A DNA stretch of 23,872 nucleotides from Bacillus_BA songklensis (GCF_042649685.1 NZ_JBHRZT010000030.1:1-23872), one strand, 5' to 3'. Positions 1 through 8,006 are shown, counted from the stretch's first letter. A program made the numbers and translations. Notes: a model not told the origin generated them from the letters alone.

Positions 1-2
1 GT

Positions 3-60
3 CTTCCTTCCTATGGTTGAGTAGAGTCTATCATAGGGTGCAAGGAAGGCGGCTTTTTTA
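3..60 (+). terminator. Intrinsic terminator at left edge
   Basis: CTTCCTT (3-9) pairs with AAGGAAG (42-48), and an inner CTATG/CATAG pairing extends the stem. A T-run follows at 54-59. It would end a + strand transcript coming from outside the window, or mark the right end of the IS110 element beside it. A similar CCTTCC/GGAAGG hairpin sits just beyond the stop of the second IS110 transposase near 11757. Confidence 0.55.
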
Positions 61-127
61 TTCACAATCTTTGTATAAAAATGAGTTTTGCGACACGCTG
101 GAAATTAATAAAGGTTTTAAAATATAA

Positions 128-165
128 AAAACCACCTAATTTTTAACAAAAAATAGGTGGTTTTG
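128..165. terminator. Bidirectional intrinsic terminator after IS110 transposase
   Basis: AAAACCACCTA (128-138) pairs with TAGGTGGTTTT (154-164). T-runs follow on both strands, so it can end the leftward transposase transcript as well as rightward reading. Confidence 0.7.
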
Positions 166-208
166 TGTTTTTTAATATACTTAGGAGTTTTGATTAAATT
201 CCATAAGT

Positions 209-1644
209 CTATTTTTTATTGTCTATTAAAAGCTGGGGTTCTTTTACTATATTTTTTAAATAAAGGTTATCCAATTCAATTCCACAAGCCTTAGCGTGGA
301 TTATCGGATCGTATTTCATTTTGTTTTTCAGAACCGTGTATATAAGAGCTGCTATTTTACCGCAAAGATGTCCGATTGCTTTTTTCTTGTTCATTCCTTC
401 GTTAACCTTGCGGTCATAATAAGCTTTAGAGACGGTAGGGTGTTTTTGACCATTTGCTAAGACGATTAAAGCTATTTGATAAAGAACTCTTCTAGCATCT
501 CGTACACCACCATACGTTTGCCTTGTTCCAGTTACAGATGTGCCTGATTGCTTATTTTCCGCAGATACTCCAAGATATTTTTTGAACTCTTTATATGTAC
601 TAAATCGTTCAATGTCTCCAATAACCCCAATTAACGTACAACCGATATTTTCACTTATGAAAGGAAGCGACATAAGAATTTCAGTATATGGATGCGGCTC
701 CATTCCCTTTTCAGGATTCCCCCATAGAAGTGTATGAATCTCTTGATCGATCAGTTTTAAGCTTTCTTCAAGCCGTAAGGCTTCTTCTATAATCCATTTT
801 TGCCTTTCTACAAGGTGTTCAGCGGGAACCGCAATAGTATTAGGCATAACTTTAGCCAGAGTATTTGCTGCTTTTTTGGCTATTCCCTTTGCACCAGCTT
901 TTATTAAAGTCGCATATATCTCTTCAGCCGTAGCTTCCTTCATATCAAGTCCAGTAGGATACTTTAAGACTAGTTTCATCACAGAGGGACTCGATAAACT
1001 TTTAAACGCCTTATTTAAATCGGGGTGAGTTACTTTTAAAAGTTGTTGCACCTGATTTTTTCTACGTGTTAGTTGAACATTTAAATACCAACGGTCACGC
1101 ATCACTGTTCGAAATAAGGATTGAAGTACGGATTGTGGTCAATAAGCGAAACACCTTGCATATGGGGATGTAATTGCTTATGTCACCCCATATATGACAT
1201 TATTTTAGAATCCATCGAATCCGTCTTTTCAGAGATACCTAGATTATTTTTACGAAATTCACCAACAGCCTTGTTCTCAACTTGAAACAAATCATAACCT
1301 TCGTTTAATAATACTTGCTGAATTAAGTAAGAATAGTGTCCACCTGTGGGTTCTAATAGAATTAAAAAGTCTTTTTTGGTAAGAGAAAATCGTTTTTCAA
1401 TCTTTCCTAGGGCTTCCAAAAATTCGGCTATTCCTGCACTATCAGAGTTGAACTTCATTGTCTTCGTTCGTTTCCAGGCAACGTCTTTTGGATCTAAGAA
1501 CGCATCAAATGGAATACAGGATGCAACGTGAAAACTCGCTCCAATATCAATACCAACATAAAACTGATAAAACTTACGCTTTACTTGATGGTCGTTATGT
1601 GTGTCAATCCCATAACTAAATGGAGTAATGGTATCGTTCATCAT
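209..1644 (-). pseudogene. Broken IS110-family transposase (DEDD recombinase)
   Basis: Two fragments of one IS110-family recombinase are read leftward. The N-terminal piece (1183-1644, 153 residues) is the RuvC-like DEDD domain: acidic residues are visible in VGIDIGA, LILLEPTGGHY and EKTDSMDSK. It ends at an in-frame TGA (1183-1185). Reading through that stop gives about 26 more codons (HKQLHPHM...), then the frame changes somewhere between about 1105 and 1141. The C-terminal piece (209-1105, 298 residues) is the transposase 20-type domain, with SLPFISENIGCTLI and a serine-containing GVSAENKQSGT segment of the kind that carries the recombinase serine. With a stop and a frameshift the gene is very probably dead. 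The start at 1644 has AAGGAGGAG close upstream. The element moves, in known relatives, by RNA-guided recombination. Confidence 0.88.
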
Positions 1645-1659
1645 TTCTCCTCCTTGATG

Positions 1660-1800
1660 CAGTATGACATATCTGACTATCCAAGTTTCTGTTAGAGCTT
1701 TAAGCCCAGTGTAGTATGTCAGGATTATATCGCCAGATATTAAATCTCAAATTTAACACAAGAGTCTAGTTTCCTAGCTCCAACCAAACGGTAGAGTTTC
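1660..1800 (-). ncRNA. Candidate IS110 bridge-RNA region (left-end non-coding)
   Basis: This is the non-coding segment directly upstream of the IS110 transposase start, the place where IS110-group elements encode their bridge RNA. On the - strand TGACATA (1721-1715) can pair with TATGTCA (1671-1665), closing a loop of about 43 nt that contains a smaller GGGCTT/AGCTC hairpin. Position is the main evidence; the fold was judged by eye only. Confidence 0.33.
1787..1798 (+). repeat. 12-bp direct repeat, copy 1 (AACGGTAGAGTT)
   Basis: The same 12 bases recur at 2105-2116, 318 bp away, with further similarity on both flanks. It may mark duplicated element ends or leftover leader sequence. Confidence 0.6.
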
Positions 1801-1889
1801 AACTGCTTAATATGATATTGTTTTTTGGTTTTGCTCAATATAGTCTATAAACCAAATGAAAAATACGACAAGAAATCAAAAATTCCTCC

Positions 1890-1927
1890 TAAAAACACAA
1901 AAAATCCTGCAAAAAATGACAGGATTT
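1890..1927 (-). terminator. Intrinsic terminator, - strand
   Basis: AAATCCTG and CAGGATTT (1920-1927 and 1902-1909) form the stem, and a T-rich run follows on the - strand. It lies just after the structured segment 1948-2054 and is followed by AGGAGG and a short 14-codon TTG frame. That order resembles a regulatory leader whose gene has been cut off. Confidence 0.6.
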
Positions 1928-1947
1928 CTATGGTCAATTTAATTAAA

Positions 1948-2054
1948 GTGCAGTGCCATTGAAAATGTGGAGTGCCTCACATCAATATAAGAGGTCTAGA
2001 CATTCTAGCCCCATTTCTAGTTAAGGAATAGAACCACCCTAAAGGTCACTGCAC
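1948..2054 (-). ncRNA. Structured RNA candidate with closing stem and three hairpins
   Basis: GTGCAGTG and CACTGCAC at the two ends (1948-1955 and 2047-2054) pair perfectly, and the CC/GG next to them extends the stem around one bulged base. Inside, the - strand can form three hairpins: TTCTA/TAGAA; GGGGCTAGA with TCTAG-A-CCTC around an ATG loop; and ATTGA-TGTG with CACA-TTT-TCAAT. Together they give a four-way-junction shape of 107 nt, followed by a terminator. It could be a bridge RNA loop, an sRNA or an orphaned riboswitch-like leader. I matched it to no known family. Confidence 0.4.
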
Positions 2055-2055
2055 A

Positions 2056-2084
2056 ATTATATTTTACAGCACTTTTAGCAATAA
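2056..2084 (-). promoter_or_regulatory. Candidate sigma-A promoter for the structured RNA
   Basis: On the - strand a perfect TATAAT (2061-2056) lies 17 bp from TTATTG (2084-2079). The expected start near 2049 would fall inside the first arm of the 107-nt stem, which weakens the link between this promoter and the full stem. Confidence 0.35.
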
Positions 2085-2104
2085 AAAAACAATGTCCTCA
2101 AACT

Positions 2105-2116
2105 AACGGTAGAGTT
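2105..2116 (+). repeat. 12-bp direct repeat, copy 2 (AACGGTAGAGTT)
   Basis: Second copy of the repeat at 1787-1798. The structured RNA candidate and its terminator lie between the two copies. Confidence 0.6.
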
Positions 2117-2406
2117 CCACTTATATAGTGATCCCACGTTTAAGTCAAAGGTACATTGATATTTTTATTATAATCAATTGTGCAAATATTGCATATATTT
2201 TTCTTGCAATGGATTTAAAGCACTTGGACTTACACAAGTATGTAGTGAATTAAATTAGGGTATAAATCCGTTAAAGTATTACAGAAACTATCGGGGAGTT
2301 GAAGAAGAATTTACAACCAAAGTAAACGACCTTGTTCCTCCTTATTAGAGTGACAAGGTCTCTTACAATATTCTTTCATTTTTAGACTTTTTCTTAATCT
2401 TATTTG
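2117..2406. other. Intergenic stretch with one hairpin
   Basis: No gene was recognised. GACCTTGT (2328-2335) and ACAAGGTC (2353-2360) form an 8-bp hairpin with a 17-nt loop, downstream of the glsB-like gene on its strand. There is no good T-run after it, so it is a weak terminator candidate at best. Confidence 0.4.
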
Positions 2407-2670
2407 TTATGCATGACCACGATTATTACCCATTCTTCTCATAATAAAGCTTACAATCAAAGCTAAAAGAACTGCACCAATAATGGCTGGGATAAGATCA
2501 AAGCCACCAACCTCAGGTCCCCATTCTCCAAAGATAGCTGTTCCTAACCATGCTCCAATGAAACCAGCAATAATATTTCCAATAATACCTCCTGGAATAT
2601 CACGACCTGTTAGCAGGCTTGCTGCCCAACCAATAATGCCGCCAATAATTAAACTCCATATAAATGACAT
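2407..2670 (-). CDS. GlsB/YeaQ/YmgE-family stress response membrane protein
   Basis: An 87-residue, glycine-rich, very hydrophobic protein with three membrane segments at about 3-20, 27-46 and 58-80. The pattern GGIIGWAASLLTG followed by GGIIGNIIAGFIGAWLG is typical of the family once named transglycosylase-associated proteins, and the length is usual. The basic tail RRMGNNRG points to a cytoplasmic C-terminus. A strong AAAGGAGG stands 8 bases before the ATG. The gene is monocistronic. Members are often induced by general or envelope stress; the biochemical role is unknown. Confidence 0.88.
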   Translation of the reverse strand: MSFIWSLIIGGIIGWAASLLTGRDIPGGIIGNIIAGFIGAWLGTAIFGEWGPEVGGFDLIPAIIGAVLLALIVSFIMRRMGNNRGHA

Positions 2671-2762
2671 AAATTAGAACCTCCTTTTAGATTAACATCA
2701 TTCTATTTGTTTTTACCCTAAGAGGAAGCAAACTATTCATAGATTATTATAAGAGATAATGG

Positions 2763-2802
2763 AAAAAAGGCATGTACATTTTCATTTGTACATGCCTTTT
2801 TT
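2763..2802. terminator. Terminator after hemolysin-C-family gene
   Basis: AAAAAAGGCATGTACA (2763-2778) pairs with TGTACATGCCTTTTTT (2787-2802). The core of this stem is repeated after the paralogous gene (9482-9520), part of the evidence for segmental duplication. Confidence 0.85.
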
Positions 2803-2808
2803 ATATGG

Positions 2809-4146
2809 TTATGGTGTTATTTCTGCTTCTTGCAAGGCAGCAGAGTCAATTTTAGCGGGAAAAACTTCAATTCGTTTAATATGATGCTCTTCTATTTCCA
2901 GCACCTTAAACTCATAGCCGCCAAAGACCAGAGATTCACCCTTTTCAAGATCGAAGTTCTGGGTGAGCATCCAGCCGCCAATCGTATCCATGTCTTCCTC
3001 TTCAATGTTGGTTCCTAATAAATCATTGACTTCGTCAATTAAGACTTTGGAGTCAATGATATAGTGGTTTTCCTTTATCTTTTGAACTTCAGGCACTTCA
3101 TCGGCGTCGAATTCATCACGGATTTCACCCACGATTTCTTCCAAGATATCTTCAACGGTCACAAGACCCGCTGTTCCGCCGTACTCATCCATTAAAATGG
3201 CCATATGGATGCGTTCTTTCTGGATTTTAAGCAATAAGTCATGGATGGGAATGGATTCAATCACTTGAATGATTGGTTTTGTGTAGGACTCCACAGTTTT
3301 TTGTTTCATATCCGTTCCTTGGACATAGTCTGTTAAGACTTCCTTTATATTGATCAATCCAATGACTTGATCTTTGTCTCCTTCTAATAGAACAGGGTAA
3401 CGGGTATACTTTTCGACCCTTGCCATATTTAAAAAGTCTTCGACCGTATCATCTTTCGATACACTTACAATTTCCGGACGAGGCACCATAATCTCTTTGG
3501 CAAGTCGGTCATCAAATTCAAAAATGTTATTCACATATTTGAATTCGGACTGATTAATTTCACCACTCTGGTAACTCTCGGACAGAATAATACGCAGTTC
3601 TTCTTCACTGTGAGCCATGTCATGTTCAGAAGCAGGTTGTAAGCCAAATAATTTTGTTACGGTACGAGCAGAGCCGTTAAGTGCCCAAATGAATGGGTAC
3701 ATGACACGATAAAATAGAATAATAGGACGAGCAAACAGCAAAGTGATTTGCTCAGACTTCTGAATAGCCACGGTCTTTGGAGCCAATTCACCCACTACGA
3801 CATGGATGAATGTCACAACTGAGAATGCGATAATAAATGCAAGAATATGAGAAAGTGATTCTCCTACATGAAATTTTTCAAACACAGGTTCTAATAAATG
3901 AGCAACGGTAGGTTCTCCTATCCACCCCAGTCCTAATGCAGTAACCGTAATTCCTAATTGACAGGCTGACAGGTATTCATCTAAGTTGGTCACTACTTTT
4001 TTCGCAGCTACAGCCTTTTTATTTCCCTCTGCAATCAATTGATCAAGACGTGTACTTCGTACCCTGATAACAGCAAATTCTGTTGCAACGAAAAAGGCTG
4101 TTAGGACAATTAAAATAGCAAATATGATTAAATTTAAAATTTCCAA
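2809..4146 (-). CDS. Hemolysin C/CorC-family CBS-domain membrane protein (YugS-like)
   Basis: A 445-residue membrane protein of the CNNM/CorC group. Residues 1 to about 200 are the DUF21 membrane domain, with hydrophobic segments near the start, 60-80, 100-125 and 135-155 and the motif VVVGELAPKTVA. Residues about 215-335 hold a CBS pair (MVPRPEIV, YPVLLEGDKDQVIGLI, ILMDEYGGTAGLVTVEDILE). The C-terminal CorC/HlyC transporter-associated domain runs to about 430. Relatives are linked to divalent cation (Mg or Co) transport; the name hemolysin is historical. It is third in a merR-yugP-this gene cluster, like the yugP/yugS neighbourhood of Bacillus subtilis. The start is TTG at 4144-4146, and an unusual hairpin lies between the strong GGAGG and the start. 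A paralogue at 9529-10866 is about three quarters identical by eye. Confidence 0.88.
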   Translation of the reverse strand: MEILNLIIFAILIVLTAFFVATEFAVIRVRSTRLDQLIAEGNKKAVAAKKVVTNLDEYLSACQLGITVTALGLGWIGEPTVAHLLEPVFEKFHVGESLSHILAFIIAFSVVTFIHVVVGELAPKTVAIQKSEQITLLFARPIILFYRVMYPFIWALNGSARTVTKLFGLQPASEHDMAHSEEELRIILSESYQSGEINQSEFKYVNNIFEFDDRLAKEIMVPRPEIVSVSKDDTVEDFLNMARVEKYTRYPVLLEGDKDQVIGLINIKEVLTDYVQGTDMKQKTVESYTKPIIQVIESIPIHDLLLKIQKERIHMAILMDEYGGTAGLVTVEDILEEIVGEIRDEFDADEVPEVQKIKENHYIIDSKVLIDEVNDLLGTNIEEEDMDTIGGWMLTQNFDLEKGESLVFGGYEFKVLEIEEHHIKRIEVFPAKIDSAALQEAEITP

Positions 4147-4153
4147 TGAATGT

Positions 4154-4188
4154 CCTTATTCCGTCAAGACGGATAAGGGAACACCTCC
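4154..4188 (-). promoter_or_regulatory. Leader hairpin between two Shine-Dalgarno sequences
   Basis: On the - strand CCTTATCCGTC (4178-4168) pairs with GACGGAATAAGG (4165-4154) around one bulged A. The strong GGAGG (4188-4184) lies upstream of the hairpin, about 40 nt from the TTG start. A weaker AAGGA near the start is built into the second arm. Folding could hide AAGGA, or could loop out so that GGAGG is brought to about 10 nt from the start. The same design precedes the paralogue (10873-10908). Confidence 0.65.
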
Positions 4189-4217
4189 TACTAAATGAAA
4201 AATGGGGAACATCTTTT

Positions 4218-4904
4218 TTACTCTTCTTCTTGCCCCTGGAAGAAAATCATCACATATTTAATGAGCTCTAATACAGAAATGAGGGCAGCGGCTACATAAG
4301 TTAACGCAGCTGCATTTAACACTTTCTTAACACCATTCTCTTCTTCGTTATACATAATTCCCTCAGCCAGCATTAATTTTTTAGCCCTTGAGCTGGCATT
4401 AAACTCAACAGGTAATGTAATCACTTGGAAGGCTACAGCTGCGGAGAAGAAGATGATTCCAATCCCAATTAGAGAAAGACTATGGAATAAAAATCCTCCT
4501 AATAACAAAAATGGAGCAACCCCGGATGTTAAGTTCACTAACGGAAACATACGATGACGAAGTACCAATGCTCCGTAGGACTGCTGATGTTGAATCGCAT
4601 GACCGACTTCGTGAGCCGCAACAGAAATTGAAGCGATAGAAGCCCCGTAATATACCGATTCCGACAAGCGTACAACACGGCTCAGCGGATCGTAATGGTC
4701 TGATAAAGTACCTGGAACTACTTCAACAGGTACGTGATGCAATCCCTTACTGTCGAGAATGCGTCTGGCCACCTCAGCACCTGTTAATCCAGTACGTGTT
4801 GGGACCTCTACCCACTTATTGAAATTTCCTTTTACTTTGAACTGTGCCCAAATGGATAATCCAAAAGCGATAAGAATTAAAAAATCCATTGGATGAAAAA
4901 ACAT
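4218..4904 (-). CDS. yugP: YugP-family zinc metallopeptidase, membrane bound
   Basis: A 228-residue protein of the Zn_peptidase_2 (YugP) family. An N-terminal membrane segment (about 5-22) is followed by a soluble domain with SRVVRLSESVYYG and the zinc-binding motif HEVGHAIQH at about 97-105, giving the two histidines and the catalytic glutamate. Further membrane segments lie at about 120-142, 144-165 and 195-218. The length is normal and AAGGAGG sits 8 bases before the ATG. It follows the merR gene after only 16 bases and precedes the hemolysin-C-family gene by 71, so all three are likely co-transcribed. Substrate unknown. A decayed copy of its 3' end is at 10948-11085. Confidence 0.9.
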   Translation of the reverse strand: MFFHPMDFLILIAFGLSIWAQFKVKGNFNKWVEVPTRTGLTGAEVARRILDSKGLHHVPVEVVPGTLSDHYDPLSRVVRLSESVYYGASIASISVAAHEVGHAIQHQQSYGALVLRHRMFPLVNLTSGVAPFLLLGGFLFHSLSLIGIGIIFFSAAVAFQVITLPVEFNASSRAKKLMLAEGIMYNEEENGVKKVLNAAALTYVAAALISVLELIKYVMIFFQGQEEE

Positions 4905-4920
4905 GAATGGTTCCTCCTTT

Positions 4921-5325
4921 TTAACCTAACAGCATCAGTAATGAATGAATTAAGGTCACACTCTCAGGAGAAAGGCGTTTGAGGATCAACCTTTTTTCGT
5001 GGTCCTCAAGCTTCTCAATCAGAGGCAATAAATCCTCGACGTTTTCTTTTAAATATTTAATTTGATCTGCCACATCATTTGCTTGGTGGACAATATCAGG
5101 CTGTTTCTCTTGTTTTTTTCTTGCAAGTGCTTCTTTGATCTCCTGCAAGGATAACTGTTGTTGTTTACAGGTTTCTATAAATCTCAAATCTTCTAATGCT
5201 TCCTGAGAGTAGCAACGATAATTAGAAGCATTACGTTCTGCTTTGAGTAGTCCTAAATTTGTATAATAATCGATGGTACGCTTTGTTACATGTGCTACTT
5301 CTGCAAGTTCGCCAATGCGATACAT
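4921..5325 (-). CDS. MerR-family transcriptional regulator
   Basis: A 134-residue MerR-type regulator. The winged helix-turn-helix is at 1-70 (MYRIGELAEVAHVTKRTIDYY, then GLLKAERNASNYRCY), followed by a long dimerisation coiled coil at about 75-120. No cysteine-rich metal pocket is seen, so the inducer cannot be guessed. First gene of the merR-yugP-yugS-like operon, hence probably its own regulator. The strong AAAGGAGGTGG is 15 bases from this ATG, too far for best use; it is well placed for an overlapping 13-codon frame (5295-5336). A partly symmetric element with the palindrome GTATACATATAC at 5398-5409 lies upstream and could be its operator. Confidence 0.85.
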   Translation of the reverse strand: MYRIGELAEVAHVTKRTIDYYTNLGLLKAERNASNYRCYSQEALEDLRFIETCKQQQLSLQEIKEALARKKQEKQPDIVHQANDVADQIKYLKENVEDLLPLIEKLEDHEKRLILKRLSPESVTLIHSLLMLLG

Positions 5326-5336
5326 TTCAGCCCCAT
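5295..5336 (-). other. Possible 13-codon upstream frame overlapping merR start
   Basis: ATG at 5334-5336, seven bases after GGAGG, opens a frame reading MGLKCIALANLQK and a TAG at 5295-5297. It is out of frame with merR and overlaps its first codons. It may couple or dampen merR translation, or be a chance frame; its spacing is better than that of merR itself. Confidence 0.35.
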
Positions 5337-5521
5337 TGAACCACCTCCTTTAAACAAAGTATAACGTGATGGTTTGAAGAAAAATAAAACCTATCTAGTA
5401 TACATATACGGTAGGCCATAAAAAAGGCTTCAAAAAATCTACATTCCTATAAATATTACGATAAATTATACCGGAAATTTGATTTTGGAATATGAATTAA
5501 AGTGACAAATTGATGAACTTT

Positions 5522-5570
5522 TATGATTACACAAGAAGTTGATAGAAAGATTATTTATGATGTAATCATA
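5522..5570 (+). promoter_or_regulatory. 10-bp inverted repeat upstream of AI-2E exporter gene
   Basis: TATGATTACA (5522-5531) and TGTAATCATA (5561-5570) are perfect inverted copies, 39 bp apart centre to centre, close to four helical turns. A possible TTGATA...TAATCA promoter overlaps the interval. This fits a pair of operator half-sites; the regulator is not identified. Confidence 0.45.
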
Positions 5571-5620
5571 CATTATTGAATGTTAGATAATAATGCCATA
5601 TCTGGAGTGGAGGAAGTATT

Positions 5621-6700
5621 TTGTTTAAGTCAAAGCTTCAATTTTGGACATTCGAACTTTTAATGATTGCCTTATTCATTTATGTATGTACAAAAATTTC
5701 GTTTGTCTTTGAACCGGTCGCCGTGTTTATTTCAACCTTATTTTTTCCGATTTTCGTTTCAGGTTTTCTTTATTTTTTATTCCAACCGATTGTCTCGTTC
5801 TTAGTGAATCGAAAAGTGCCCAAGGGCTTGGCTATTCTGACGTTATACGTAGTATTTATCGGATTAATTGCTGCCATTATCGGAGTGGTGGGTCCGGCGT
5901 TGTCAAGGCAGATCACTGATTTGGTTCATAATATCCCTTCCTATGTAGAAGAAGCTAGACAGTTTATTGACCGTTTATCTCACTCTAGAGGTTTTACATG
6001 GATTGTGGAACAAGAGTATGTATCCTTGGATCAACTAGAGGATTCGATTTTAAACTATGCTTCAACTCTGCCTACTAATCTAAAAAATAGTATTTCCTCT
6101 GTGTTTAGTGTTGTCACTAATATTACACTGATCATTGTAACGGTTCCGTTTGTGTTGTTTTATATGTTAAAAGATGGACAGAAGCTACCGAAAAGGATTT
6201 TACCGTTTGTTCCGTCTTCCTATCGGAAAGAAGCTCTAAGAATGATGAAGGAAACAGCTAATACGTTAGCGACTTATATTCAAGGACAAGTATTGGTTTG
6301 TTTATTTGTCGGTATCACTACATTTATCGGATATCTCATTATTGACCTTCCTTACGCCTTGATTTTGGCTATTATAGGGGCCATCACGAATATTATTCCG
6401 TATGTAGGACCCTTTATTGGGGCAGCTCCAGCGTTAATCGTAGGTTTGCTCTACTCTCCTACTAAGCCCTTGTTCGTGCTTCTAGTCATCGTGATTGTTC
6501 AACAACTGGATGGGAATGTCATCTCGCCACTTGTTATCGGGAAAAAATTAAACACGCATCCATTAACGATTATTATTTTGTTGCTCGTAGCAGGGAATAT
6601 CGCGGGAATATTAGGTATGATTCTGGCTATCCCAACTTATGCTGTAACCAAAACGATTGTATTTAATATTGTTAGAGTTGTGAGAGTAAGACGAAGTTAA
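5621..6700 (+). CDS. AI-2E family transporter (PerM-like permease)
   Basis: A 359-residue polytopic membrane protein of the AI-2E transporter superfamily. Hydrophobic segments lie at about 10-30, 34-60, 70-92 and 160-185, with more in the C-terminal half. The family-typical signature is in IIGAITNIIPYVGPFIGAAP, with LLYSPTKPLFVLLVIVIVQQLDGNVISPLVIG after it. Members have been linked to export of autoinducer-2 or of sodium, but most Bacillus copies have no proven substrate. Start is TTG at 5621, with GTGGAGGAAG about five bases before it. Divergent from the merR operon. Confidence 0.88.
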   Translation: MFKSKLQFWTFELLMIALFIYVCTKISFVFEPVAVFISTLFFPIFVSGFLYFLFQPIVSFLVNRKVPKGLAILTLYVVFIGLIAAIIGVVGPALSRQITDLVHNIPSYVEEARQFIDRLSHSRGFTWIVEQEYVSLDQLEDSILNYASTLPTNLKNSISSVFSVVTNITLIIVTVPFVLFYMLKDGQKLPKRILPFVPSSYRKEALRMMKETANTLATYIQGQVLVCLFVGITTFIGYLIIDLPYALILAIIGAITNIIPYVGPFIGAAPALIVGLLYSPTKPLFVLLVIVIVQQLDGNVISPLVIGKKLNTHPLTIIILLLVAGNIAGILGMILAIPTYAVTKTIVFNIVRVVRVRRS

Positions 6701-7019
6701 AATAAAATGGCTTTAACCCATTACCCAATCAAGTAAAGCTCTCTGAATGAAGTTTATACACTTTATTCATGGAGTACTTTATTTCCAAATAGGAAGAGAT
6801 ATTTTGAAGTACCATAATTAGAGTTAATGAAGGTAAAAGCCTTTTTTACGTTACCCTTTCAGTTTGCATGTAATGGGCGGCGTACATCTCTTGCATACAG
6901 ACATCATAAAATTTAAAATGGGGGAGTTGGAATGACAATATAAACAAATTTGAGATATCCAGTTATTAGTTCCTGATTGGATGATGAAAAGAATGAATGA
7001 ACGGAAGGGAGACCAGAGA

Positions 7020-7985
7020 ATGTTCAAGAAATTCTTAGCGAAATTAGGTAAGGGAGCAGCCACAGTAGATTTACAGTTTGAAAATCGCCCTTATCAAATT
7101 GATGAAGTTATACATGGAGAGGTTGTCTTAAAGGGAGGAGAAGTGGATCAACAGATCAACCAGCTTGCCGTTAAGTTTATGATGACTGTCACCATACAGA
7201 ATAGCCAGTCTATTTCACGTAAAGTTGACATGATTCCTTTAACCGGATCGTTTGTTATTTCAAAAAAGGAAGAAAAACGCATTCCATTTCATTATCGTAT
7301 TCCACCAATCCTTCCTTTGTCTAGAGGACCTGTTTCTTATTATTTTGATACGCATCTTGATATTGAGGGAGGCGTAGACCGTACAGATGTGGATTATGTC
7401 ACCATTGGAGCGTCAAAAGAGGTCCAATCCATTTTTAATGCTCTTTCCCGTTTAGGTTTCCGAGAAAAAGCTACTTCAGGAAAGCTTGATACATATGGCC
7501 AAGAGTTTGAGTTCTTTTCCACACAACTACTTGCGAACCAAATCAATGAATTAGAAATCCGTTTTGCTTATGTAGAAACAGGAATCCAAGTTTGGATGGA
7601 AGTGGATTGTCGGTCTGGCTACGGAGAAATCGAAGCGAAACGAGAGTTTATTTTAACAAAAGAACTACTAGAGAATGAAGATAAGTTGGTGGCCCGTCTC
7701 GAAGAGTATATTGTAGAAACAGTCCAGCAACCGGAATTGTATAGACAGCCTTTTTCCTATCATGCTTATGAGCCTCATCATCAAGGCGGTATAGCAGGCG
7801 GTATTGGAAGTATGGTTGGAGGATTAGCGATGGGTGTTTTAGGTGGTATGGTATTAAATGAAATGATGGATAGCTTTGGTGTAGATGAGATGGTGGAAGA
7901 TGCAGCGGAGTCCATAGGTTTGGATGAAGAGGATTTTGATTTGGCAGGTATGGATTTTGGTGATTTTTCGGATGATGAGGACTAA
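7020..7985 (+). CDS. spo0M: Sporulation-control protein Spo0M
   Basis: A 321-residue member of the SpoOM family, which has an arrestin-like beta-sandwich fold and affects sporulation in Bacillus. The start MFKKFLAKLGKGAATVDLQ, the core VIHGEVVLKGGEVDQQINQL and the IPFHYRIPPILPLSRGPVSY segment are family hallmarks. The start at 7020 is chosen over an upstream frame because GGAAGGGAG (7003-7011) is 8 bases before it. It is longer than the roughly 258 residues of B. subtilis: a glycine-rich hydrophobic stretch (about 253-280) and a strongly acidic tail (DEEDFDLAGMDFGDFSDDED) are added. Two terminators follow. Confidence 0.88.
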   Translation: MFKKFLAKLGKGAATVDLQFENRPYQIDEVIHGEVVLKGGEVDQQINQLAVKFMMTVTIQNSQSISRKVDMIPLTGSFVISKKEEKRIPFHYRIPPILPLSRGPVSYYFDTHLDIEGGVDRTDVDYVTIGASKEVQSIFNALSRLGFREKATSGKLDTYGQEFEFFSTQLLANQINELEIRFAYVETGIQVWMEVDCRSGYGEIEAKREFILTKELLENEDKLVARLEEYIVETVQQPELYRQPFSYHAYEPHHQGGIAGGIGSMVGGLAMGVLGGMVLNEMMDSFGVDEMVEDAAESIGLDEEDFDLAGMDFGDFSDDED

Positions 7986-8006
7986 GAATATAGATGATTC
8001 ATCTAC

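Noticed and set aside
1981..2050. AGGGTGG in the structured RNA resembling a T-box
   Set aside because: The following bases do not match the T-box consensus and it lies at the 5' side of the structure, not next to the terminator.
6851..7063. A 70-residue - strand frame with CLYC and CKRC, like a tiny YhfH-type zinc ribbon
   Set aside because: It overlaps the spo0M start and its ribosome binding site, and has no site of its own. The cysteine spacing alone is weak evidence.
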